A stretch of 64,000 nt of DNA from Prorocentrum cordatum (Eukaryota > Sar > Dinophyceae > Prorocentrales > Prorocentraceae), in NCBI GenBank assembly GCA_963575745.1, contig CAUYUJ010003547.1, positions 124,001 to 188,000 on the forward strand. The letters are read 5' to 3'. The notes below the pieces were generated by a model. The model was not told where the DNA came from, searched no databases, and saw only the letters and a list, made by a program, of their open reading frames with translations. Each line of letters begins with the position of its first letter. Position 1 is the first letter of the stretch. Positions 11,436-23,112 of this stretch are shown one piece after another. The translations under genes were made by a program, and so were the position numbers.

Positions 11436-12225
11436 GTATCTCGACCCTTCCCCCCGCCCCTTCCCCTTGCCCTGGAAGGGGGGCCACCCCTCTCAAAGGC
11501 TTCGTGCTCTAGAAGCAGGGCGCCCACGCTCGCTTGGGACCCCCTGAGGCAGCGAGGCGCACGGTCGACCCATTGGCACCGCCGCCACCGAGCGGCCGCC
11601 ACCGACCAGCAGCGTCGCTGCCCGCAGCCCCGCCCGTGGGGGGGGGGGGTACAGCTTTAGCTTTCGTCTTTGTCTTGGTGTTGCCCCCCTCGTCCCCTTC
11701 CCCCCTCCCTCCCCTCGACTCGGAGCTTGATTCTGAGTAAATGCTGTTTTTTCCTGTCTGGTCCTCCTGGCCCATGGGGCCGTGTCAGCTCCATGCCTCC
11801 CAGCTGGCCCCTCCTGTGAGTGAGCCGCCCGCGGTTTCCCAGCCCTTCGCCAGCCTCCTAGCTGCCTCGGGCGTGGATCTGCCAGCCCTCGGGAGCTGGC
11901 GCGTGCCCCCACGCCCGCCTGGTGCGCCGGGGCCCCGCATCCCCCGCGCGGACCGTCGGTTTCCCCCGTCGGTGTCGGTGCCCGCCCTCCCGTGGCTTGG
12001 CTCGATCTCCTGGGTGGGCCCTCAGCTCCGCCGCAAAGGTATTTCCATAGGCACCCTCTGATGGATTTGTCCTGGGGCTTCGGGGGAGGGCGGCGGTGTA
12101 TACATCATTACCGAGAGCCCGCCATACCCTCTAAATGTACATGCAGAGTGCGTCGGATGGTGTACGTATGTATGTAAATATGTATGTTATGCATGTATGT
12201 ATGTCTGTATGCAATATATTATCAT
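11436..12225. other. Unique GC-rich sequence, no gene supported
   Basis: A short open frame at 11741-12061 (plus) has no recognisable domain. A short ATGT run closes the interval at about 12165-12225. Confidence 0.4.
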
Positions 12226-12227
12226 AG

Positions 12228-13475
12228 GGCCAGGGACCCCGGACGGAGCCCCCCCCCCAAACGAGTTTCGGCCTTCCCCGAGATTTTCGGGCGGCCCCAG
12301 AGGCGCCCCAGACGGCCCGAGATACTCCCAAGAGGGGTCCACGAGCGCTCCAAGACAGGCCAAGAGCGCTCCAAGAGACCCCAAGACCGTCCAAGGGGGC
12401 CCCGAGACGCTCCAAGAGGCCTCCAAGAGGCTTCCCAAGAGGGCCCCAAGAGGGAAAGTTCATTGATTTTCGCATGGTTTTCAAAGTTTTTTCTGGTTCT
12501 CCCTTTTTCGGGCCAACATCAGCCCGAACCGGCCCAAGAGGCTCCAAAGATCGCCCCAAGATAGTCCCAAGACAGCCCAAGAGGGCTCCAAGACGGGCCC
12601 AAGAGAGCCCCAACAGCGCCCAAAGAGGCACCCAAGAGGGCCCCAAGACGCCGCCAGAAGAGCCCCACGACGGCCAAAGGCCTCCAAGACGCCCCAAGAC
12701 GGCCCAAAAGGGCCCCGAGACGACCCAAGAGAACCCCGACTGAACCCTAAACGGGAACCAAGAGGGCCCCCAGAAAACTCCAAAAAGACCCCCAAACGCT
12801 ACATCACACCAGGGCTAGCTTCATTGGCGCCCCGAGAAGCCTTCCAATACTTTTGTCCTTCATCCTTCTTCCACCCGTCTCCCTCCTTCTCTTTCCCGTT
12901 ATCCTCCTGTTCTTCCTCCTTCTTTGTATACTCTCTGCTCCTCCTCCTCTCAGCCTCCTCCTCCTCGTATGTTTCGTTTCTTCTGCTCCTCCTCCTCTTC
13001 CTCCTCCCCCTCCTCCTCATGATCCTCTTCCTGTTCCTCGGCTCGGCTCGGGTTGGCGGCAAAGGTGCGGGAAATGAAGGATGAGGGAAGGACAACATAG
13101 GGAATGGAAGACATTGTCAGATCGACAACCACGAAAACTGCAACAATATTTGTCTTCCCGCCTGCTTGCTCAACTTGAAGGACCATGGTAGTCTGGCCAC
13201 TTTCGCCTGTTGCGAGATGCCCGGAGCAGCTGGTCAGGCCACTACCGCCTGAGATACGCATGCGTACGCGCACACATAGTTACACATACCAATTCATAGA
13301 CATGTACATACGCATACATATATTTTTATGTACACATGTAGAATGTTTCCGCGGGCACATGTGTGTGCGCATGTACGCACGCACGCACTTCGCTAACGTG
13401 CGAAATTCTTAAAAGACCAAGGTGCACGGCGCGCGGCGCCAATGCAGTCTCGCGTGTGTGTATATATATACACAC
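12228..13475 (+). repeat. Dispersed repeat family R, uninterrupted copy
   Basis: Starts GGGCCAGGGACCCCGGACGG and continues ACGAGTTTCGGCCTTCCCCG, then a long CCAAGA-GGCCCC block, a pyrimidine-rich CCT block (about 12870-13030), then ACTTGAAGGACCATGG and the GCGCCAATGCAGTCT segment before an AT/GT microsatellite. The same order is found in two pieces at 33115-33468 and 48010-49070, so this copy shows the state before insertion. No protein is supported. Confidence 0.85.
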
Positions 13476-14990
13476 GTGTGTGCGTGCACGCGTGCGCGTA
13501 TGTATGTGCGCACGCATGCATGCATGCACGCGTGTAGGTAGGTAGATAGGCAGGTGGGCATTTGTGTATGTATGTGCGTACGTATGTGTGTATCGGGGGC
13601 CCCCAAACGGTGCGGTGACCACACCGTGCGGTGAGTCGATGGGGATTCGGGGTCACCGCACGGTTTTGGGACTCGGGTCGTCCTCCGAGGACGTCTCGGG
13701 CGACAGGGGCCTCCGAGGTCCCAAAACCGTGCGGTGACGGACCGTGCGGTGAGGTCTTGGGGGATTTCGAGGTCACCGCACGGTCCGTCACCGCACCGTT
13801 TCGGGACCCCCAAGTGTATGTACGTACGTACGTTTGTATGTATGTATGTACGTACACGTGGATATGATGGACGGATGGATGGATGGATGTACGCATGCAT
13901 AGATGTATGCACGTATGGATGGACGAATGGATGGACGGCTGTATGTGCGTATTAGCGATGGATGTTTGTACGCCGACGTGTACGTATGTATGCGTGAATG
14001 TGTATATATGGATGTACGGATGGATCTATGGATGTACGCATGTATGGACGGATGGATGGATGTATTAATGAATGGATGTATGGATGGATTGGCGTACGTA
14101 TGGATGTATGTATGGACGTGTGGATGTATGTACGCGTGTATGTACGGATGTAAATATGGATAAGTGTAGGCATGTATGTATGTGTGTATGTATGTACGTA
14201 TGTACGTACATATGGAAGTATGGATGAATGGATATATGGATGTATGTATGTGTGGATGTATCCGTGCATGTGTGTTTGCATTGTATGTATGTTTGTATGT
14301 GTGGGCGTCGGGATGTATGTATGTGTGTCTGTATGCGTAGATGGGTGGATGTATGTATGTGTGTATGTATGTATATATGGATATGTGGAAGTATGAATGG
14401 ATGGATGAATGTGTGGATGTATGCATGTATGTATGGATATACGGATGGATGGATGGGTGTGTGGAATCATTGATGTATTGATCTATATATACATATATAT
14501 AATTATATAATTTTACAGGTGTGTATGGATGGGTGGATGGATGGATGCATGGTTTGACGAATGAATGGTTGATGCATGGGCGGACGAGGACGGATGGATG
14601 GATGTATTGATGGATGGATGGTGGATCGATGATGTTCGTATGCGTGTATGTTTGCATACGTGTATGCATGCATGTATGCATGTATATGAACATACATGGC
14701 TATGCGTACACATGTATGTTTGTGTATACGTATGGATGAATGGATTTATGTTTGTGTGCATGCATGTATGGACGGGTTGATGCATGCATGTCTGTAGGTA
14801 CATTAGTGTGTATGTATGGATGCATGTGTGTATGAACGCATGTATGTATGTCGGTATGTATGTATGTGTCTATGTATGTTTACATGTGTGTAGGTATGTA
14901 TGCTAGTGAGTACATGCTTATGATCATGTATGTATGTACGCATGTATGAGCGAATGAATGCATGTATGATATTCGAATTTATATGAATGG
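13475..14990. repeat. ATGT/ATGG tetranucleotide microsatellite
   Basis: About 1.4 kb of ATGTATGT, GGATGGAT and related units, interrupted by the foldback element at 13595-13815. The Ile/His/Thr-rich frames on the minus strand are artefacts. Confidence 0.9.
13595..13815. mobile_element. Foldback insertion built from CCGTGCGGTGA repeats
   Basis: About 220 bp of GC-rich sequence inside AT-rich microsatellite. The ends are inverted copies (GGGGGCCCCCAAACGGTGCG versus the reverse complement of CGCACCGTTTCGGGACCCCC). An inner perfect 17-bp stem pairs 13656-13672 with 13718-13734. The 11-bp core CCGTGCGGTGA or a one-base variant occurs about seven times in both orientations. GTGTAT borders both sides, but in this microsatellite that cannot prove a target-site duplication. 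Confidence 0.65.
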
Positions 14991-15254
14991 TTTCGCTCTC
15001 ACATTTCCACTCTCAATTGTTTTTTGGAGTCAAAACCTTATGACTCAGTTCTGAAGGCCGAACTGGTGCTGGGCCCACCCGCGGCAGCGGGCCTCCTCCA
15101 TATCTGATCGCCATGTCACGTCCGGGTGCTGTCCCTGATGACGGCGGCCCGAGCCGCTGGTGGGCAGTGGGCCGTCGCCTGGCTGGCCGGCTGTCTCGCG
15201 CTCACGACGCCGCTGTAGCGAGGAGCGTGGACCGCGGACTCCGGCCGTGCGGCG

Positions 15255-16364
15255 GTGACGAGGGCGCTCTGGGGACTGGTGGTCCTGGCCGCCATGCCGT
15301 CGGGCGCGTGGTGGCGAGCGGGGTTCGGCTTCGGGTGCGGCACGTCGCAGGAGAGCGAGGAGCTGGCCGAATTGCGCCGACGCCTCGCCACGCTGGAGGT
15401 GCCCTCGCCCGCCGAGCCCGCTGCCCCTGGCCCCGAGGCGCCCGAGGGCCCGCCGCCAGTGGGCCCCCCCCCCCCTTGCCGCCCCCAGCGGCCGCGCCCT
15501 TCGCGCTCGGGCCGCCTGGCCCAACGCCGATGGCGCCAGCGGGCTTGCCGCCCGCGGGAGACGGCGGGCGCGGGCGCCCTGGCGGTCTTCGCCCACGGCG
15601 TAGAGGTGGGGTGGCCCATCTCGTCCGGGACGAGCCCGAGCGGACCCGCGGCCGCGCCCCCCCAGCTGGGCGGAGGCACGGCCGCCCCGAGCGGGCCGAC
15701 AGGATCGCCCGTCCCGGCGGTGAGCTCGACGGTGGCGTGTGCTCAGCGGTTGGGGGTGGAGCTGGACCTCCACGCCAGCGCGCAGCCTCTGGACCCATGG
15801 TGGGCCGTGGGCTTCCGGAGGAAGGTCGCGGACCTCGAGGCGGCGGGAGGCTTGGGCGCCGGCATCCGCGGCGCGCTGCAGGCCCGCGGCTACGTGGGCC
15901 CCGGCGCGGCGGGAGCCCCCGACCCCGAGGTCTTCCGGGCGTGGCTGCGAGGCTTTGAGTCGGCCTCGGCTGGCGGCTTCGCGGGTGGCTTCACGCAGGG
16001 TGGCCTGACGTCCAACAGCAGCGTCGACACCTGGGCGCGTAGCCTACCTCCCGATGTCCGACGCGCTGCTGGCGGGAGCCATCGCAAAGCACGGGGCGTT
16101 GGCGCGACGTCGGTCCGCCATTGGCTGCAGGATAACCACAGTGGGTCCAAGCACTGCGCCCAGTGGCAGCACTTGTGGGCAGTGGCCACCGCGGTGGACC
16201 TCGCGATCGGCGGCATCGTCTCGGACCAAGAGCTGTGTCGACGGCTGAGCGCCGACGACCAAATCGAGTTGGCCTTGCGGCACCTGCCCGCGCACGTGCG
16301 CGAGCTGCTTACAAAGGGCTACGTCGGAGGAGCTTGGTTGAGATCGGTGGCGGGAGCGCAGTAG
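15255..16364 (+). CDS. Hypothetical Gag-like ORF of a decayed DIRS-like element
   Basis: Open frame of 369 residues with a coiled-coil-like start (SEELAELRRRLATLEV), an Ala/Pro/Gly-rich middle, and a more ordered C-terminal half (LDPWWAVGFRRKVADLEAAG, HLWAVATAVDLAIGGIVSDQ, LALRHLPAHVRELLTKGYVG). I recognise no family. It lies upstream of RNase H and recombinase remnants on the same strand, so I infer it is the first ORF of that element. It could instead be an unrelated gene exon. Which ATG starts it is uncertain; one at 15294 is also in frame. Confidence 0.45.
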   Translation: MTRALWGLVVLAAMPSGAWWRAGFGFGCGTSQESEELAELRRRLATLEVPSPAEPAAPGPEAPEGPPPVGPPPPCRPQRPRPSRSGRLAQRRWRQRACRPRETAGAGALAVFAHGVEVGWPISSGTSPSGPAAAPPQLGGGTAAPSGPTGSPVPAVSSTVACAQRLGVELDLHASAQPLDPWWAVGFRRKVADLEAAGGLGAGIRGALQARGYVGPGAAGAPDPEVFRAWLRGFESASAGGFAGGFTQGGLTSNSSVDTWARSLPPDVRRAAGGSHRKARGVGATSVRHWLQDNHSGSKHCAQWQHLWAVATAVDLAIGGIVSDQELCRRLSADDQIELALRHLPAHVRELLTKGYVGGAWLRSVAGAQ

Positions 16365-16369
16365 ACAGC

Positions 16370-18420
16370 TCCCAATTTGATGATATCCAAGGCTACGCTG
16401 CACTCCAAGCTAGACAAACAACGGGAAGAGCGAGTGCATGCAGAGCTACGTCGGCGAGGCAACGAGGGCCACGGCGACCCCCCCATGGGCGACTCGAGGA
16501 GCCGCCGAAGGGGGGGGGGGGTCCTCCTGACCCCCCGACCCGGGGGGGCGATCTTGGCAGCCGGGGATCGATCCATTTCAATTAGTACAACGGCTGCGCG
16601 TGCCAGGAGAAGGACATGCACATCGGGAGGGACGTCGGCGGCCGACCCTCCATCGTGCAGGCCCCCACCCCCATCGCGGCCTACCTTGTGCCGCAAGGGC
16701 GCGTTCCCGAGCATGCAGGAGGTGGCGCTTGCCTGCGAGACTCGAGCCGCCTGCTTGCCGATCCCGACCCTGCCGACGCCGCCGACTTCCACGTCGACAT
16801 CGGGTCGCATTCGATAGCGAGAGGCTCATTGGGGACTCATTTGCAAGACGGCTGATGATACCGTCGATGGCATCACGGCCACGTATGCGGGATCATTGAA
16901 GCGACCAGCTGGGGGCAGAGTGCGCGCTGTGGATCTACGAGGAGATGGCCCTGCCACGGGAGGTTGGCTCCTGGGCGAGCAACGAGGCCCGCCCAGGAAT
17001 CAGCCCGCGTTCGCCGGCCCGCGAGGGTGACAGGCGCACGGGCGCTCAGGGATCTCCTCAGGCTGGGCGAGGCACCTCACGGAATGGCGAAGAGGCTGGT
17101 GGGGCACGCGACCTTCGAGGCGGACCGCATCGACGAGGTCGTCATCCCCAGAGTTGCGGACATGACGGACGCTCTCCGCCCCGGGGAAGCCGCCTTCTAC
17201 CGAGATGAGGACAACGTGGTCGATTGGAATGGAAAGTCGCAGGTCACCGAGGAAGAGCTCGAGCGTCGAGCCGCCCTGCGGCTCTTGTGGTGGAGCTGAA
17301 AGCGAGTGGGCCATGCACATGCGCCGCGCGGACCTGCCCCGGAATGTCCGGGCGTTCCGCGCCCGCGACCAGGTCCGAGCCGCCGGCGGCGCGAGCGCGG
17401 CGGGCAAGAAGGGCCCGACGAAGCTTGGGGAGCTGATCGTGGCCGTGCCCGCGAATGCGCGCGGTGCGACGTGCGAGGCTGCGGGGCCGGTGGCTGACTT
17501 CGAGCCATTTTTCCCATGCTGCATTCGGCTGCCCATGGGGCCCTCGCACTCGCTGCGCATCATGATGGCGGTCGGCGCGCGCTCGGGCGCGCCCTGGCGG
17601 GCAGCTCGGCTGGCCGCGCTGGGGCGGACTCTCGCGCGGGAGTTGGGCGAGGCCGCGGAGGTGCTGGATCGCGAGCGGGTTGATCTGCAGCGTCGGAGAC
17701 GAGACGCAGGGCCCCTGGGCGCTGGCCATTCAGTCGAGGAGTTCGCGGAGCAAGTGCGCATGCTGAAGCAGCTTGGCGAGAGGGCGATGATTGCCATGCA
17801 CGTTTTCGCGAACCAGCGGCGCAGGGAGGACTCGCAGCAGTGCGCGGGGCAGTTCGGCGACCAGCACGGGCTGGAGATCTTCTGCTTCAGCGTGGGCCTC
17901 GCCTTCGACCGGGGCGGGGCTGCAGCGACCCGCGCGCGGTCGCCCTGAAGCTGCAGCCGGCCCCCCAGGGGCGTATCGACGCGGTCCTGGGCGGACCGCC
18001 GCGCGCGACCTGGAGCCGCGTCCGCTTCCTTGCAGGCGGCCCGCCGCCGCTCCGCTCGAGGCGGTGGCCGCTGGGCCTTGCGACTGATGCCAACGCGCCC
18101 TTGTTTAATTATCTCGGGGGCGGTCGGGGGCCTGGGGGGTGGAGACGCGCGGCCTCGTGCAGCTCGAGGACATCGAGCTGGAGCTCGTCGCCCGGGGCCC
18201 CCCTGGGAGGGGCCCTGCACGTTGTCGACGAGCTGTGCGGTCGAGGAAGCCGAGTGCGCCTGCGCGAGCGGGGCGCAGCAGGATGCCCGCACGCGGATGA
18301 TGGCACATGCGCGGTGGCCCATGCGCGGGGCCAACGCCCGCCCCAGCCCGTCTGCAACGAGGTGATGGTCCGCCTCGCCACGGCCAGGGAGAAGGTGGAC
18401 TTTCCTGGCCCCGGAGCGGG
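16370..18420 (+). pseudogene. Frameshifted coding-like stretch between Gag-like ORF and RNase H remnant
   Basis: GC-rich sequence with short coding-like runs in changing plus-strand frames, for example DEVVIPRVADMTDALRPGE near 17130-17190 and FFPCCIRLPMGPSHSLRIMM near 17510-17560. The run at 17316-17948 is the longest. No RT motif could be identified with confidence. Its place between the upstream ORF and the RNase H suggests decayed Pol sequence. Confidence 0.35.
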
Positions 18421-18422
18421 TC

Positions 18423-19302
18423 GTGGCCGACATCTCCACCGAGGTCGTGGGCTACCAGTTCTTGGCCGACCCGCCCGCGCAGTCGGTGGACCCCGCGCGC
18501 GGCGCCCAGTTGCAGGACGGCCTCAGCTGGCTGCCCGAGGTGCCGCGGGTGGACATTGAGCTGCCGATGGGGGGTTGTGGGCGCGCAGGTCTAGGGTGCC
18601 CAGGAGCGGGGATCCCGCGCGCGATCTCCATGTTCATGGGCCAGCTCGAGGGGCGCGCTGCCCCTTGGTGGCCCTCTCGGCTCGCCGCGAGGCCCGCGTC
18701 ATGCAGCGGCTGGCGCCCGCCATGAAGGCCGACCTAGGCGCGCCCGCCGCCCCGCTGGTCTTCTCTGTCGACGCCGAGGGCGCCAGCAGCTTCGACTGCG
18801 GGGGCCGCGGCGCGGTGGCGAACGAGGCGGAGACCGACCTGGCCGAGGAGCTGAACTTTGCGGGGGCTCGCCCAGGCCAGGACAGGGGCGTCTCGCATTT
18901 GAGCCGCCAGGATCGAGATCTCGGTCGCTGGGCGCATCCCAGTGTCCAAGTTGCCTCGCCGCCCGCTGGAGGCCGAGGCCTCGTCCTGGACCGCGCTGGG
19001 CGCTGGGGGATGGGGGCGCCCCAGCCACGTCGCGCTCGGGGAGGGTCGAGCTGCCCTGCGGGCGCGCGCCAGAGTGGCCGCCTGCCCTGGCTCTCACGGG
19101 CGCCTCGTCGCCAATTCGGAGGACAGCGAGACCCTCTCGGCCGCCGTGGCCCAGGGTCGCTCAGCAGCGCCATCGCTGAATCAACTTTACGTCGGCTGGC
19201 AGGCATGTGTGTCGCCACTGGCATCGGCTTCCTCTTGCCGTGGGTGGGCGCCAAGCACTCGGCGGCAGACTGGCCATCACGGCGCCGCGGTCCCTGGTAA
19301 GT
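18423..19302 (+). pseudogene. DIRS-type RNase H remnant (frameshifted)
   Basis: Signatures of a DIRS-type RNase H can be followed across frames: an opening acidic segment VFSVDAEGASSFDCGGRG (about 18760-18815), then a block with RPLEAEASSWTALG near 18960, then VANSEDSETLSAAVAQGRSA and SLNQL (about 19110-19185), and finally WVGAKHSAADWPSRR (about 19242-19285). The intact element at 36.8-46.9 kb has the same order (GTDASLGWGG, RHINILE, LLDSQVALGAAAHGRSSSPG, HRADDPTR) but is clearly divergent. Several frame changes make it a pseudogene. Confidence 0.6.
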
Positions 19303-19389
19303 TGCGCGGCTGGGCCGCGTCGGCTCGGCCGACGTCGGGCCGCGCGGGCCCAGCCGCGTGCGCTCGAGAACTATCCATAGGCCGCGAGG

Positions 19390-19680
19390 TTGCTGACCTA
19401 CTTGGCAGCTCTCCACGGCCTGGACCCACATGGCGAAGATCAGTGGGGCGACATATGTGTGGAGTTTAAGTGCGACAGTGAGGAGGTACTGACGCCGGCG
19501 AAGTTCGGCCGGGCGCTCGCCGCTGTCGCGCTATTTGCCCCGCGTTTTCGCAGCGAGTTGGGCTGGTCTCACGCTTTTCTCCGAGACTGGGGAACTTCCG
19601 CACCCCGCCGCCACGCGGTGCCGCTGGGCAGGATGCCAGGCAAACTCCTTGCTTGCCATCTGGCGTCGTAGGGCCACGGG
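19390..19680 (+). pseudogene. Possible tyrosine recombinase N-terminal fragment
   Basis: A 93-codon frame (LLTYLAALHGLDPHGEDQWG, then LGWSHAFLRDWGTSAPRRHA) directly follows the RNase H remnant, where DIRS-like elements carry their recombinase. The Trp and proline/arginine pattern resembles the region before the catalytic domain. No catalytic R, H-x-x-R or Y motif is found afterwards. Confidence 0.35.
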
Positions 19681-20559
19681 CGGCTCGCTCTGGGCCTCGT
19701 GATGCAGTGTTCGACGAGACTGAGACCGTCAAAAATCTTGGGGCTCCGACCCGAGCGTCTATCTTTCCCGCAGCAGAGGCAGATATGTTTGGCAGTTGCC
19801 CCTCTCATCATCGCTTTTGGAACGGTGAAAGGCACGAGGTCAGAGAGACCCCAGATCGTGATGTTGAGATCCAGGGATTAGGACCTGGTGAGAGCTCTTG
19901 AGATAGCTGCGGCCTCGACCCCGCCCGGCAGTCCGCCCTGCCCGCGCCCCCCTCCCCTCAGGCCATGGGGGTGGGCGCGGGCCGGGCCCGCGCAGCCCCC
20001 GAGCCGGCTGGGCCACCGACGCGCGCGCGGAGGGGATCAGTGTCACGGGGGTCCGCGAGGGCGGCAGGTGGCTGAGCGACAGCGGCCCGCGCGCCCACCT
20101 GGACGTCGCGGGGGCCAGCGACGCGCGGCTACAGCTGCAGCGGGCGGGCCTTGCCGAACAGCTACGGCGGGGCATCGCGGCGCCGGGCGCGCCGCTTCCC
20201 GGCGGACACCGCGCGGCCCAGCCGCGCCGCCCCAGGGGGGCGATGAAGGTCAGCGGCGCGCGGGCCCCGGGCGCCGCCACAAGAGCGGGGTCGCCGGCGC
20301 CGTCTCTGGCTTCCGCGGGCAGCTCTTGGGGCGCGGTGTCGCCTGCACGCACAGCGGGCACTCCGCTCGCCCTGGCCCCGCTAGGGTGGGCCAGCTGGCG
20401 CGCTGACGTCGCCGGGCGGAGGGCCCGACCCGAGGCGCCTGCTGGAGCAGCAGGCCCAGCCGCTGGCTGCTGCCAAGAGCACCGCCACGGTCAAGGGCTC
20501 GGCGGCGCGGCCGCGGGGGGCCTGGGCCGCTCGCGCGTGCTCCACTGGTGTGGTCGCCG

Positions 20560-21292
20560 CGGCGGACTGCTGACGAAGTGGGCCCTCTTCCGGGTCCTGC
20601 GCATGCTGGCGCCAGCGTGGCTGGCCCCATCGCTCGCGCGGGGTCGTTATCTATCTGGGGACTTGGTGGGCGCCGCGAGGGCCATCGCGCAGGTGGCCAA
20701 GAAGGCCCCCCCTCTTGTCTCGGACGCGGCGGTCTCGCTGACGAAGTGCTTCATGTTCCTCGCGCAGGAGGCCTGGTCCAGCGTTGACCTGGCAGAATCG
20801 TCGGCGAACGCTTCGGGGGCCCGCTGCTTGGCGTTGAAGGGCGTCACCAGGAAAGCCTTTGAGGTGAGCGAGCTTGCCGGCGCCTTCGAGCCGCTGCCCA
20901 GTGAGTGCAACGATTTCCTCTGGAATGCGATCTCAGGTGTGGACCAGCTTGTCCCTCATCTCGCAGTTTCTGAGGATCGTTTTCGGACGGCCTCCTACTT
21001 CGATTTCTTTGAGTGCGAAGTGCGCCTGCTCAGGAGCGGCAGCGTCGGCGCCCGCTTCGCGCGGGCCAGGATGTCTTTCAAGGCGGTCTGGGCCAACCCG
21101 CCATGGGAGTTTCTCGTCGCCGACGCGCCCTCGAGGCCATCGGCGGCCGCGCCGGGGAGGCGGTCTCGGCGGCCTTCGACCTCGACCGGCTCCGCGAACC
21201 GCTCTCCGAGGCTGAGGACGTTTTGCAGGTCGCCTCGCCCGCCTGGATCAGGTGGGTCCAGCTTTGGCGCCAGCAAGTACGCTGGGCGCTGA
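20560..21292 (+). CDS. Hypothetical coding segment
   Basis: Within a longer plus frame, this part has balanced composition unlike the surrounding Pro/Arg/Ala-rich translation: TKWALFRVLRMLAPAW, VSLTKCFMFLAQEAWSSVD, YFDFFECEVRLLRSGS and MSFKAVWANPPWEFLVADAP. I recognise no family. It may be a host exon or the end of the decayed element upstream. No start codon is favoured. Confidence 0.35.
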
Positions 21293-21424
21293 TCGCAAGC
21301 GGGATTCGGCGATGGTGGGGGCGCTTTCTTCTCGTCCCGAATCTGAGTCGAGGAGGTGCTTCAAATGTCGGCCACAGCAGGTTTTCGATCACAAGTGGGA
21401 TTCGGAGACACATGCCGCTTCCAT

Positions 21425-21990
21425 CGCCACGGCAGGTCTTTCGTTTATTCGAAGTTGGGCGACCGCTCAGCGCGGCCACGTGCAAGGGGAGAGGCTTCAC
21501 ATGGATATCGCTTCTGGTCCGGTCGTCCCGGAAAGGAGTTGGCCTGATCGTCGTATCGCGCCGTGTCGAGTTGCGCTGCAGAGGGGGTTGGGTGGGGCGC
21601 ACGAGGCCGAATGGATGTGAATGTGTTTGAGCTCTCGCATGTTTCCCCGATGTTTCTTCTACCCCACCCAAACAGCGCTGTCGCGATCGAAACTAGGACG
21701 GGATTTCGCCTCGATGATTCCCGCCCTAGTGCGTGAGTGGTACCTGTGGCACTCACCCATTATAGTTGTTGCCAATGCTTGCTGGGGCGGAGAAGCCGCA
21801 GCCATCACCGCGTCAGGTCTTTGGTACACTTGATGTTGGGCGACCGCTCAGCGCGGTCTCGTGCAAGCGTGCATTTACGGGGGATGTTTCAGATGGATAT
21901 CGCATCTGGCCGTTCCGGAAAGAGAGTTGGATGGATCGTCGCATCATGTCATGTCGAGTTATGCTGCAGAGAGGGCGGGAGGGCGTACAA
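21425..21990 (+). repeat. Two direct copies of a ~190-bp segment
   Basis: The segment around TTGGGCGACCGCTCAGCGCG, ATGGATATCGC and CGTGTCGAGTTGCGCTGCAG at about 21430-21600 recurs diverged at about 21810-21990 (ATGTTGGGCGACCGCTCAGC and GTCGAGTTATGCTGCAGAG). Non-coding as far as I can see. Confidence 0.7.
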
Positions 21991-22019
21991 GGCCCCCTTG
22001 CTCATATGTCGGGACATTC

Positions 22020-22073
22020 TATATACATAATTACAGGTATGTTTGTATGTGCGTGGGTGTGTACGTATGTATG

Positions 22074-22112
<39 letters not shown>

Positions 22113-23061
22113 GTGTGGCAGAATAAATGAATGTCTGCATGTATGGTTGTATGTATGTGTGCATTGATGCATTTGTAGTTGTATATATGTGTGTATGTAT
22201 GTACGCAGAACTATATGTATATTTGTGAGTACGTATGACTGTGTTTATTTGGATGTGTGTACATGTGTTGTATGTATGATTGAATGATTGTACGTATGTA
22301 TGACTGCGTGCGTGGATGCACGCATGTCTACGCAAACATGTGTGTATGTGTGTATTTACATGTACGTGTGCATATAGTTCTGTGTATACGTATGTATGCA
22401 TGCTCGCGTGCATATATGTATACATGATACGCATGTGCATATCTCTATTTCGTGTGTCCAGGTATGTTTGTATGCATGCACGCATGTATGTACGCGCGTA
22501 CGTACGTATGTGTGTAGGTATGCGTGCGTGCGTGTGTGCATGTGTGTCTGCATGTATGTATGTATGTACGTATGTGCGTATGCATGCATATGTATACATG
22601 TATGTATGCATGCATACATTGATGGGATAATGTGTATATATATGTATATATGTATATATATATGTTTATAGACATGTGTGCATAGTTCATTCATGTGGGT
22701 ATCAATATGTATATGAGTATGTACGTTTGTTTGTATGTCTGTATGTATGTATGGATGAGTGTATGTAGGAGCGTAGGTATGTGTGTATGGATTTGTGTAC
22801 ACGCATGCATGCATGCATGCATGCATGCATGCATGCATGCATGCATGCATATACACATGTATGCATGCATGTATGTCTGAAAGTATGCATGTACGTGTGT
22901 ATAAGTGCTGATACGTATGTATGTATATATATATATATGCACATGCACATATACATGTATATATAGCTATATATATATGTATGTATATATGCATGTATGC
23001 ATGTATCTTTGTGTGTAGACGCATGTAAAAATGCATGCACGCATATGTATATCGATGCATG

Positions 23062-23110
<49 letters not shown>
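22020..23110. repeat. ATGT/TATA/GCAT microsatellite
   Basis: About 1.1 kb of ATGTATGT, TATATA and GCATGCAT units (GCAT run at about 22804-22850, TA run at about 23070-23106). Confidence 0.9.

Positions 23111-23112
<2 letters not shown>

Noticed and set aside
13595-13815. CRISPR-like array of CCGTGCGGTGA repeats
   Set aside because: Repeats are 11-12 bp, in both orientations and irregularly spaced; inverted symmetry indicates foldback.
13788-14693. Minus frame of His/Ile/Thr/Tyr-rich sequence
   Set aside because: Translation of ATGT/ATGG microsatellite.
17000-18439. 479-codon minus frame
   Set aside because: GC-rich shadow; Pro/Arg/Ala composition without motifs, while the plus strand carries the better coding signal.
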